Positions 27,896 through 35,658 of a stretch of 64,000 nucleotides of DNA are shown one piece after another. Source of the DNA: SZUA-35 sp037969565 (lineage in GTDB: Bacteria > Actinomycetota > Acidimicrobiia > Acidimicrobiales > SZUA-35). The stretch's first letter is position 1, and each line of letters opens with the position of its first letter. The stretch spans positions 1-64,000 of the forward strand of contig JBBKXQ010000020.1 in assembly GCA_037969565.1 (NCBI GenBank), in the 5' to 3' direction. The notes under the pieces are model-generated. The model was not told the DNA's origin. It worked only from the letters and a program-made list of their open reading frames with translations, and made no database searches. Position numbers and translations under genes: made by a program.

Positions 27896-28876
27896 TCAAG
27901 CCCAGGGAACGGGGATGCTCCTCAGCGAACAGTTCGGCAGCTTCGCAGCCAGTTTCTCGGTGACCGCGTAACGATCCCGTTCGGGGACGATCACGACGAG
28001 CGTTGCCGCGGGGTCGTGTCGATCCCGATAGTCGGCGGCTTCGGGGATCAGGTCGGGATCCACACCAACCGAACACACGACGACAATCGGCTCACCCTCG
28101 GGCGTTCTGCCTGCTGCCGCGCTCGGCACGTTGCCGAGAACCGTTTCTCGGGGCCGGAGCGGAGGAAGGGCAACGAGATCTTCGGCCCCGACCAAACTCG
28201 GGGTGTCGAGAAGAAGACTCCGAAGCCACCGTTCCCGGGCCATTCGGTTCAGTGGATGCATCGGAGCCCCCGGTCGGCGATGCTCGAGCACGGCCGTCCT
28301 CGCCCGCCGGATCGCCGTGTCGGGGTCCATTTGATAGTGAACGAGTCCGTGCAGTTCGCGATCGGCCTGACCGACCCCGACATCGATATCCGCACCCTCG
28401 TCGCCCCGCGTGACCCTGGCGATCTCGAGGCCCGCAACTTCGGCGACAAGCCGACCGTGGTCGTCAACGGGTCGGGCGCCGGTGTCGGAAATGAGACCGC
28501 CGAATGCCCACTCATCGTCGCCGAGGGTCGGAAGGGCCAAATGCGGAGCTGGCTCCGCTGCGACCAGTTCGGTATCGACCACCTGAAAGACATTGCACCG
28601 GAGTGGACCCTGAAACAGGCCTGCTCGTCGGGCGAGATGCCCGGCGTCGGTGTCGGCCAACAAGTTGAGCTCGGTGGCCTTCACCCGATCGGCCCAGATC
28701 ATGGCCGGACCGAGCATTCGTATCGGCTCATCACCGGCGGCGTAGAAGTAGCCCGCACCCGACGCCAAAAGGCCCCCGGCAATACCGGGAGCCTGTTGTC
28801 CGATCAGTTCTTCTCCGGTGTGGACCCGAACCAGGCCCTGCAGTTTTGCCGCACGGAGACGGCCGACGTCAACCAC
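27896..28876 (-). CDS. Conserved-looking protein of unknown function between rpmE and prfA
   Basis: 326 residues from a GTG with no obvious ribosome binding site. I do not recognise the family. It has a small Gly/Ala-rich N-terminal region (APGIAGGLLASGAGYFYAAG), many acidic residues, no signal peptide or membrane helix, and a C-terminal block with alternating strands (TPEGEPIVVVCSVGVDPDLI, then AATLVVIVPERDRYAVTEKL) that looks like a small alpha/beta domain. It is inserted between rpmE and prfA, which are adjacent in mycobacteria. Codon use is like its neighbours, with no sign of recent transfer. Confidence 0.65.
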   Translation of the reverse strand: MVDVGRLRAAKLQGLVRVHTGEELIGQQAPGIAGGLLASGAGYFYAAGDEPIRMLGPAMIWADRVKATELNLLADTDAGHLARRAGLFQGPLRCNVFQVVDTELVAAEPAPHLALPTLGDDEWAFGGLISDTGARPVDDHGRLVAEVAGLEIARVTRGDEGADIDVGVGQADRELHGLVHYQMDPDTAIRRARTAVLEHRRPGAPMHPLNRMARERWLRSLLLDTPSLVGAEDLVALPPLRPRETVLGNVPSAAAGRTPEGEPIVVVCSVGVDPDLIPEAADYRDRHDPAATLVVIVPERDRYAVTEKLAAKLPNCSLRSIPVPWA

Positions 28877-28921
28877 CAGAAATCAATCGGAGGTGGCAGT
28901 CAACGAGCCGGGCGCGAGCGA

Positions 28922-29200
28922 TCAGGCCTCGTCGGTCTCGGCTGACGCTGCGCCCTTGCGTCGACCGAAGCGACGTTCGAAGCGCTCGACACGACCTGCG
29001 GTGTCGATGATCTTCATTTGACCGGTGAAGAAGGGGTGGCTCTCCGCAGAGATTTCCACCTTGTAGAGGGGATAGGTGTTGCCATCCTCCCACTCGACAG
29101 TTTCGTTGGTCTGGATGGTGGACTTCGTCAGAAACGAGAAGTCGGCGCTCTGGTCGAGAAAGACCACAGGGCGGTAAGTCGGGTGGATGTCAGCCTTCAT
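28922..29200 (-). CDS. rpmE: Ribosomal protein bL31, type B (zinc-independent)
   Basis: 92 residues with GGAGAAA before the ATG. The sequence starts MKADIHPTYRPVVFLDQSAD and has ESHPFFTGQMK. The CxxC pairs of the zinc-binding type A form are absent, so this is the C-minus paralogue usually expressed in zinc limitation (rpmE2/ykrA-like). It follows rho by 40 bp, in the position where mycobacteria carry the zinc-binding form. The C-terminal tail is about 10 residues longer than usual. Confidence 0.93.
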   Translation of the reverse strand: MKADIHPTYRPVVFLDQSADFSFLTKSTIQTNETVEWEDGNTYPLYKVEISAESHPFFTGQMKIIDTAGRVERFERRFGRRKGAASAETDEA

Positions 29201-29240
29201 AGTTTCTCCAGTGTGGCGGTGTTGTCACGGGCCTGAAACC

Positions 29241-31358
29241 TCAGAGCGTGGTTGCGTTCGAGATTTCTTTGAGGAGGTCGGCATTCGATTTGCTTCCCTC
29301 GAGACGTTCGACCAGGCGACGGGCAGCGTCAACGGCCGGTCCGTCGGCCTCGTCGACGGCCTCGGCCATCAGCCGGCGAAGGACGTCCACGGCCTCGAGG
29401 TCGTCGGGATCAACCAGTAGATCGGCACTCCGCGTGTGGGACAACTCGAGGTCGAGGTTCGGGAACACGCCTTCATCGGCGAGCCACGCGTCGAGATGCA
29501 ACTCGGACGTGGCCGTGCCGCGGAACTCGTCGAACAGCGCCTCGTCGAACACTGCGCCGGTGCCAACGGTGATCGTGGCGAGGATCGTGAGCGATCCCGC
29601 TTCTTCCAGCTTTCGGGCCGATCCGAAGAAACGTTTGGTCGGGTGGAGAGCGCTGGCATCCACGCCCGTGATCGTGCGGCCGGTTGCGGGTGTGCCGAGA
29701 CCATACGCACGGGCAATGGCGGTGAGTCCGTCGGCGATGATCACCACATCTTCGCCTGCCTCGACCATCCGTTTCGCCCGCTCGATGGTGAAATCGGCGA
29801 GAGCCACCTGCTCCTCGGGCGGAGCATCGAAGGTTGCCGCCCCGACCTCACCGTGGGTGAGTGCCTGTTCGATGGTGACGACCTCTTCGGGCCGCCCGTC
29901 GAACTGAAGGACCATCAGGTGGACTTCCGGGTTGTTGGTTTCGATCGCCACGGCAATCTGCTTGATCAGTTCGGCCGAACCAGCTTCGGGCGGGGCAACG
30001 ATGAGACAACGCTGACCTTTACCGATCGGGGCGATCAGATCGACCAGTCGGGCCGCCGACGCCGTCGGAACGTCGAGCATTTCGAGGCTGAGCCGTTCGA
30101 ATGGGTAGACAGGGGTGAGATCTTCGAACCGAACCCGGGCCTTGCTGTCCTCTGGATCGGCGCCGTTGACACTCGTGATGGTCTGGAGAGCCGGATTCTT
30201 CTCGTTGCGGTTCGCGGGCCGGGCCGTGCCTTCGACCAGGTCGCCTTTGCGGAGACCATGTTGGCGCGCCATCTTCACCGGCACATACACGTCCTCGGCG
30301 GACTGCAGATAGCCGTTGACACGGAGAAAGCCATACCCGTCCTCGCGGAGATCGAGATACCCCGACGACCGGATCGGTTCGAGGGTCGGGAGCTGTTCCT
30401 CGTCCCGATCCCGGCCTCGGCCTCGACGACGACGACGACGGTTTGCCGACTCGGAATCTTCGCCCTGGTTGTTCTCGGCGTCGACGACAGAGGACTCATT
30501 CGAGCCGCCATCGGAACCGGAATCGGTGGACCCACTCTTGGCCGAACTGTCCGATTGAGAGCCACTGCTCTGCGAACCACTGCTCTGCGAACCACCGGTC
30601 TGGCCGTTTCGGCCCTGATTGCTGCCCCGCTGACTGCTGCCGCCCTGACTGCTGCCGCCCTGACTGCTGCCACCCTGGTTACCGCCGCCCTGATTGCTGC
30701 GGCCTTGACCCGAACGTGGGCTGCCGGTCTCCGTGCCCCCACCGTTCTCGATCTCAGTCTCCCATTCGGCCGGCGGCTCGCCGCCTTTGCCCCGGCGACG
30801 ACGCGACGAATTGCCGCCTCCCGGACTCGATTCGCCGCGCTGACCGCCGGCGGGGCTGTTCCGGCCCGACCCCGATCGGTCTCCACTCGTTCGATCAGCA
30901 CTCGTTCGATCAGCACTCGTTCGGTCAGCACTCGTTCGGTCAGCACTCGTTCGGTCAGCACTGCTTTGATCAGTCGAGGTGCGATCCGCTGCGTGATCAG
31001 TAGAACCTCGGCCGCCGGCATCCTGAGACGATCCGGGTTGGGCCGTAGACGTCGCGGCCCGTTCGGTCCCGAGACGCTCGCCGGCAGATTCGGAGCCCTG
31101 ATCGGCCTCGGGCCGCTCTCCGGAATCAGACTTGCCGGAATCAGACTTGCCGGAATCAGATCGTTCCGACGCGGCGCTACTTCCTGCAGTCACACCGCTT
31201 CCGGCGGTGACACCCGAGAGTTCCAGAATGCTGTCGATCAGCGCCGCCTTTGTCGCACGGCTTGCGATCTTCCCACCGAGCGCGGTGATGATGGTCTGGA
31301 GTTCGGATTTGTCTTTTTTCTGCAGGTCGACGCGTTCGACGGTCAGGTTGTCGCTCAC
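29241..31358 (-). CDS. rho: Transcription termination factor Rho with degenerate ATPase motifs and a long disordered insert
   Basis: 705 residues from the GTG at 31358, 7 bases after AGGAG. Residues 1-50 are a Rho_N domain (ELQTIITALGGKIASRATKA). About 50-325 is a Ser/Gly/Gln/Asn/Arg-rich disordered region built of 5-residue repeats. The RNA-binding domain starts near 328 (SGYLDLREDGYGFLRVNGYL). The motor domain aligns throughout, but the P-loop reads APPEAGSAELI where APPKAGKT is expected (Ser461 for Lys), LIDERPEEV is LQFDGRPEEV (Gly488 for the catalytic Glu), and LLDSITRLARAY is IIADGLTAIARAY. The arginine-finger region (HTRSADLL) is kept. It sits in the canonical place between thrC and rpmE. 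Confidence 0.9.
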   Translation of the reverse strand: MSDNLTVERVDLQKKDKSELQTIITALGGKIASRATKAALIDSILELSGVTAGSGVTAGSSAASERSDSGKSDSGKSDSGERPEADQGSESAGERLGTERAATSTAQPGSSQDAGGRGSTDHAADRTSTDQSSADRTSADRTSADRTSADRTSADRTSGDRSGSGRNSPAGGQRGESSPGGGNSSRRRRGKGGEPPAEWETEIENGGGTETGSPRSGQGRSNQGGGNQGGSSQGGSSQGGSSQRGSNQGRNGQTGGSQSSGSQSSGSQSDSSAKSGSTDSGSDGGSNESSVVDAENNQGEDSESANRRRRRRGRGRDRDEEQLPTLEPIRSSGYLDLREDGYGFLRVNGYLQSAEDVYVPVKMARQHGLRKGDLVEGTARPANRNEKNPALQTITSVNGADPEDSKARVRFEDLTPVYPFERLSLEMLDVPTASAARLVDLIAPIGKGQRCLIVAPPEAGSAELIKQIAVAIETNNPEVHLMVLQFDGRPEEVVTIEQALTHGEVGAATFDAPPEEQVALADFTIERAKRMVEAGEDVVIIADGLTAIARAYGLGTPATGRTITGVDASALHPTKRFFGSARKLEEAGSLTILATITVGTGAVFDEALFDEFRGTATSELHLDAWLADEGVFPNLDLELSHTRSADLLVDPDDLEAVDVLRRLMAEAVDEADGPAVDAARRLVERLEGSKSNADLLKEISNATTL
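30631..30675. repeat. 15-bp tandem repeat, three units, in rho
   Basis: Three 15-base units (third with one change) encode a Gly-Ser-Ser-Gln-Gly type pentapeptide in the disordered insert of Rho. Confidence 0.9.
30884..30973. repeat. 15-bp tandem repeat, five units plus one degenerate, in rho
   Basis: Units start at 30884, 30899, 30914, 30929 and 30944. The first two carry GATCAG and the next three GGTCAG at the end, and a sixth diverged copy starts at 30959. They encode repeated Thr-Ser-Ala-Asp-Arg in the Rho insert. Confidence 0.95.
31121..31165. repeat. 15-bp tandem repeat, two units plus partial, in rho
   Basis: Units at 31121 and 31136 are identical and a third starts at 31151 before diverging. 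They encode Gly-Lys-Ser-Asp-Ser repeats near the start of the Rho insert. Confidence 0.9.
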
Positions 31359-31631
31359 GGACACACTCCTCAGAGGTGACCTCCGCTCGCGGTGCGAGGG
31401 GGCCGGTATTTGCCAGGACGGCTATGGGTTCGGGTCGCACATCAGGCTGGATCAACGCTCAGAGCGCTTCTCAGGCCCAGACGGCGGAGCTCTGCGATCG
31501 TGTGCCTCAGTGAAGAGAAGGCTCCGAACAGCGCGGCTTGGGGGCGAGGGTAGCGACTAGGTGACGCGACTCCCACGTCTCGGATCGGCCGACATCGCCC
31601 CGAGATGAGCCGAATTGCGCTCGCAATGATC

Positions 31632-33020
31632 TCAGAGCCGAGCTTTCAGTTGACGAACGAGGTCGATGACGGAAAGCAGATTGTTCGGTGATTCGACGAA
31701 GTGTTCGGGTCGATCGAACAACTCCGACAGGAACGATGGGAGCGGGGGGCGCACCCCGGTTGCCTCCTCGACAGCATCGGGGAACTTCGCCGGATCGGCG
31801 GTGGCCAGGGTGATCATCGGCACGCCGGCCACGCCCTGACCTCTCGCCACCCTCGTGCCGACGGCCGTGTGGGGATCGATCAACAGCCCCAGACGATCGT
31901 GGACGAACGCCATTTCGGAGAGGGTCTCCGCGTCATCCACTCTGCCGGCGTCGAAGTCGGAGCGGAGCCGAACCGTCCACTCCTCGGGAATTGCGGCCCG
32001 ACCGGTTGCACGAAAGGTCGTGAGGATCTCGGTGACGGCGACCCCGTCGCGTCCGCTCGCTTCCCACAAGATCCTCTCGAAGTTCGAGGAAACCTGGATG
32101 TCCATGCTCGGGCTCAACGATGGCATCACCACGTTGGCCAGTAACTCGCCGGTCTCGAAGTATCGGGTGAGAACGTCGTTTTGATTGCTGGCCACGATCA
32201 ACCGATCGATCGGGAGGCCCATTTGTTTGGCATACCAACCAGCGAGCACATTGCCGAAGTTGCCTGTCGGCACGCAGAAGCTCACCGGCCTCTCGCCTCC
32301 GGTGAGCCGAAGTGATGCGCTCACGTAATACACGATCTGGGCCATGACCCGGCCCCAGTTGATCGAGTTCACCGCAGCCAGGCGCAGTTCGGATCTGATC
32401 TCGGGGTTGTTGAATGCCTCTTTGACCAGGTCTTGGCAGTCATCGAATGTGCCGGTAACGGCGATGTTGAGGATGTTTGCAGCATCAACCGTGGTCATCT
32501 GGCGACGTTGCACATCACTCACCCGGCCCAGCGGATGGAGCACCGCAGCGGCAACATTCGACCGATGGGCGAGCGCTTCGATCGCGGCCGAACCCGTGTC
32601 GCCCGATGTAGCGGCGAAGACGATGGCGTGCTCGCCTCGGCCGCTCAACTCGTGATCGAGCATTCGTCCGACCAGCTGCAATGCCACGTCTTTGAATGCG
32701 AGCGTCGGACCTTGCGACAGATCGAGGAGAAACTGTTCGTCGCCGAGATCGATCAGCGGGCACACGTCGGCATGCCGGAACGGCGCATACGCGTCGTCGA
32801 CCATGACAACGAACACGTCATGGTCGATCGAGCCCTCGACAAACGGCCACATCACGCGTTTTGCCACCTCGGCGTAGGGCATGTCGGGGCTGAGTTCGGG
32901 CAGGGCCGGGACGGATTCCGGGCAGTACAGACCGCCGTCGGTGGCCAGACCGGCCAGAAGAGCATCGGCGAAGCTCAGCGTCGGGGCCTGGCCTCGGGTT
33001 GACGCGTAGGAGATCACCAT
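31632..33020 (-). CDS. thrC: Threonine synthase (long, ThrC class of E. coli/yeast)
   Basis: 462 residues. The N-terminal domain (SYASTRGQAPTLSFADALL, then LATDGGLYCPE) and the length are those of the long E. coli/yeast class, not the roughly 360-residue class in mycobacteria. The PLP lysine is in GPTLAFKDVALQLVG, and SGDTGSAAIEA binds phosphate. It converts O-phosphohomoserine to threonine. It starts 3 bp after hom. No homoserine kinase gene follows, although thrB is next in many Actinobacteria. Confidence 0.95.
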   Translation of the reverse strand: MVISYASTRGQAPTLSFADALLAGLATDGGLYCPESVPALPELSPDMPYAEVAKRVMWPFVEGSIDHDVFVVMVDDAYAPFRHADVCPLIDLGDEQFLLDLSQGPTLAFKDVALQLVGRMLDHELSGRGEHAIVFAATSGDTGSAAIEALAHRSNVAAAVLHPLGRVSDVQRRQMTTVDAANILNIAVTGTFDDCQDLVKEAFNNPEIRSELRLAAVNSINWGRVMAQIVYYVSASLRLTGGERPVSFCVPTGNFGNVLAGWYAKQMGLPIDRLIVASNQNDVLTRYFETGELLANVVMPSLSPSMDIQVSSNFERILWEASGRDGVAVTEILTTFRATGRAAIPEEWTVRLRSDFDAGRVDDAETLSEMAFVHDRLGLLIDPHTAVGTRVARGQGVAGVPMITLATADPAKFPDAVEEATGVRPPLPSFLSELFDRPEHFVESPNNLLSVIDLVRQLKARL

Positions 33021-33023
33021 CGC

Positions 33024-34322
33024 TCAGTTGATCACGCGCATGACGCTGTGAATGCCGCTGACCACGTCCAGAGCACGAAGGTCGACAAGCGTGGCCTGCA
33101 ATGCTCGCTCTTTGGCCTGATGGGTGATGAAGACCAGCCGAGCCTCGGCTTCGAGTCCTTCTTGCTCCATCGAACGGATCGAAACACCGTGCTCGCCGAA
33201 GATCCCCGACACCCGAGACAGAACCCCCGGCGAATCACGGACTTCGAGATTCACGTAGTACGCACTCTCGAGATCATCGATTGCTCGGATCTTGGCCGTG
33301 GCCTGAGCATGGCTGCCGGGCACGGTTCGGTGGCTCCCGCGGCGCAGATTGATCGCGGCGTCGACGAGATCACCCAGCACAGCAGACGCCGTTGGGAGGC
33401 CACCGGCGCCCCGGCCGTAGAACATCAGTTCGCCGGCGGCCCGGCAGTCGACGAAGACGGCGTTGAAGCTGCCTCGAACCGAGGCAAGGGGGTGAGCATT
33501 CGGAACCATCGAGGGGTGAACGCGAACTCCGACCTCACGACCGTTTTCGTCGTCGAAGACCTCGGCGATGGCCAGCAGCTTGATCTGGTAGCCCAGCCGG
33601 TTGGCGAAAGCGATGTCGGCCTGGGAGACGTTGGAGATGCCCTCGTGATAGACGTCGCCCGCGACCACCCGAGAACCGAATGCGATCGACGCCATGATGG
33701 CCGCCTTGGCCCCGGCATCGAATCCCTCGACGTCGGCGGTCGGATCCCGTTCGGCGTATCCGAGTTCCTGCGCCTCCTTCAGAGCTACGGCGTAGTCGGC
33801 GCCGTCCTCACTCATCTTGGTGAGGATGAAGTTGGTGGTGCCGTTGACGATGCCCATGACCCGAAGGATGTCTTCTCCGAGGAGCGACTCTCGCAAGGGG
33901 CGAACGATCGGGATGGCGGCAGCAACCGCCGCCTCGAAGAGAATGTCGACTCCGGCCGCGTCGGCTGCGGCGTAGAGCTCGGAACCGCAATTGGCCAGCA
34001 GTTCCTTGTTGGCCGTGATCACCGGCTTGCCGTTGGCCAACGCGGTCAAGATCAGCTCGCGGGCAGGCTCGATTCCACCGATCACCTCGACGATCACGTC
34101 GATGTCGGGGTCGGCAACGAGGGCACGGGCATCGGTGGTGAGCAACTCGCGATCGACCGACCGGTTGCGATCCCTGCTGGTGCTGCGAACGGCGATGTCG
34201 GTGATGACGATGTCGAGTCCGGTGGCAATTCGGATCGCTTCATTCCGCATGTCGAGCAGTTCGACCAGGGAACCCCCAACGATGCCGCAACCCAGAACGC
34301 CGACCTTCACCTGTTCATTCAC
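33024..34322 (-). CDS. hom: Homoserine dehydrogenase
   Basis: 432 residues from the GTG at 34322. It has the NAD(P) motif VGVLGCGIVGGSLVELL, the active-site region GIVNGTTNFILTKM and PTADVEGFDAGAKA, and a C-terminal ACT domain (YYVNLEVRDSPGVLSRVSGI), which implies feedback control by threonine. It reduces aspartate semialdehyde to homoserine. It lies between lysA and thrC as in mycobacteria. The ribosome binding site is weak, so the start is moderately certain. Confidence 0.95.
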   Translation of the reverse strand: MNEQVKVGVLGCGIVGGSLVELLDMRNEAIRIATGLDIVITDIAVRSTSRDRNRSVDRELLTTDARALVADPDIDVIVEVIGGIEPARELILTALANGKPVITANKELLANCGSELYAAADAAGVDILFEAAVAAAIPIVRPLRESLLGEDILRVMGIVNGTTNFILTKMSEDGADYAVALKEAQELGYAERDPTADVEGFDAGAKAAIMASIAFGSRVVAGDVYHEGISNVSQADIAFANRLGYQIKLLAIAEVFDDENGREVGVRVHPSMVPNAHPLASVRGSFNAVFVDCRAAGELMFYGRGAGGLPTASAVLGDLVDAAINLRRGSHRTVPGSHAQATAKIRAIDDLESAYYVNLEVRDSPGVLSRVSGIFGEHGVSIRSMEQEGLEAEARLVFITHQAKERALQATLVDLRALDVVSGIHSVMRVIN

Positions 34323-34377
34323 AGCCGAGAGCGTATTGCGCCGGATGGCGAGTCGACGGCGATTTGGTCGAGGTCGT

Positions 34378-35655
34378 TCAGCCAACGTCGGAGTTGAGGA
34401 GATCGGCGTACGTTTCGCGTCGTACCACGAGTCGGGCATTGCCCTTCGAGCAGAACACGACCGGCGGCCGCAGAACCTTGTTGTAGTTCGACCCCATCGA
34501 GTGGCCGTAGGCGCCCGTGACCGGCGTGGCGAGGATGTCACCGACTCGAAGGGAGCTCGGCAGATGGCCCTCGCGAACGAGCAGGTCGCCGGACTCGCAA
34601 TGTTTCCCGACGACGCGGGCCGCCAGTGTTCGTTCGGCGGTGACGTCTCGTGGGAGGAACGTCTCGTAGCCAGAGCCATAGAGCACCGGACGAGGGTTGT
34701 CGCTCATACCACCGTCGACTGCGACGTAGGTTCGGATGCCATCGAGGTGCTTGATGGTTCCGACGGTGTACAGCGTGAGCGCCGCCGCCGCCGCGATCGA
34801 CCGCCCCGGTTCGATCCCGATCGAGGCGGTCACGCCGGCTGCGGCTGCGCCATCCAACAGAATCTTCCCCCACTGGCTGATCGTGGGCGCTTCCTCACCC
34901 TCGACATAAGCAACACCGAGTCCACCACCAACGACGAGTTCGTCGAGGCCGAGCGGATTCGAGAACTCGGCGAGCACCTCGACGGCGTTGGCAAAGGATT
35001 CGGCCCGGAACACCTGAGAGCCGATGTGGGCATGGATCCCGACGAGTTTCATCCCGCTCGATCCGGTGGCCCGTTCCACAGCTCGAGCGGCAAGTCCCGT
35101 GGAGACGGTGAAACCGAACTTGGAGTCGTCCTGTCCGGTGGAGATGAACTCGTGGGTGTGAGCTTCGACCCCGGGAGTGATTCGGAGCAACACCGACGGC
35201 ACACTCTTTCCGCCACTCACCAGACGTTCGATTCGGTCGATCTCCTCGAAGCTGTCGACAACAACACGGCCGACCCCGGCGTCGAGCGCCATCGACAACT
35301 CTTGCTCGGACTTGTTGTTGCCATGCATCACCAACCGATCGGCCGGAACGCCGGCGCTGAGGGCAATGTGAAGCTCGCCCCCAGTGGCGACGTCGAGGCT
35401 CATGCCTTCCTCGAAGGCGAGACGAGCCATGGCCTGGCAGAGAAAGGCCTTCGTCGCATAGGTGGCGTGTCGACCGAACAGTTCGACGGCTTCCCGACAC
35501 CGACTTCGCAGATGGTCTTCGTCGTAGATGAACGCAGGTGTTCCGAATTCGGCCGCGAGTTCGAGCGTGTCGCACCCACCGATGAGCAGTTGGCCCGATG
35601 AGCCGACCGACGCGTTGTCAGAAAGGAGATGCCTCGGAACGGGATTGGAACTCAT
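34378..35655 (-). CDS. lysA: Diaminopimelate decarboxylase
   Basis: 425 residues. The PLP lysine lies in HATYATKAFLCQAMAR, and GGLGVAY, EPGRSIAAAAALTLY and the C-terminal ESGDLLVREGHLP are standard for LysA. It forms lysine from meso-diaminopimelate. It starts 3 bp after argS and is followed by hom. Confidence 0.95.
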   Translation of the reverse strand: MSSNPVPRHLLSDNASVGSSGQLLIGGCDTLELAAEFGTPAFIYDEDHLRSRCREAVELFGRHATYATKAFLCQAMARLAFEEGMSLDVATGGELHIALSAGVPADRLVMHGNNKSEQELSMALDAGVGRVVVDSFEEIDRIERLVSGGKSVPSVLLRITPGVEAHTHEFISTGQDDSKFGFTVSTGLAARAVERATGSSGMKLVGIHAHIGSQVFRAESFANAVEVLAEFSNPLGLDELVVGGGLGVAYVEGEEAPTISQWGKILLDGAAAAGVTASIGIEPGRSIAAAAALTLYTVGTIKHLDGIRTYVAVDGGMSDNPRPVLYGSGYETFLPRDVTAERTLAARVVGKHCESGDLLVREGHLPSSLRVGDILATPVTGAYGHSMGSNYNKVLRPPVVFCSKGNARLVVRRETYADLLNSDVG

Positions 35656-35658
35656 GAT

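Noticed and set aside
30884..30973. Possible CRISPR array
   Set aside because: The units are 15 bp, directly adjacent without spacers, and in frame within rho, so this is a coding minisatellite.
29436..31379. 647-codon plus-strand open frame opposite rho
   Set aside because: It is antisense to rho, whose homology is certain; its product is a low-complexity translation of the complement of the repeats. Long antisense frames are common in GC-rich genes.
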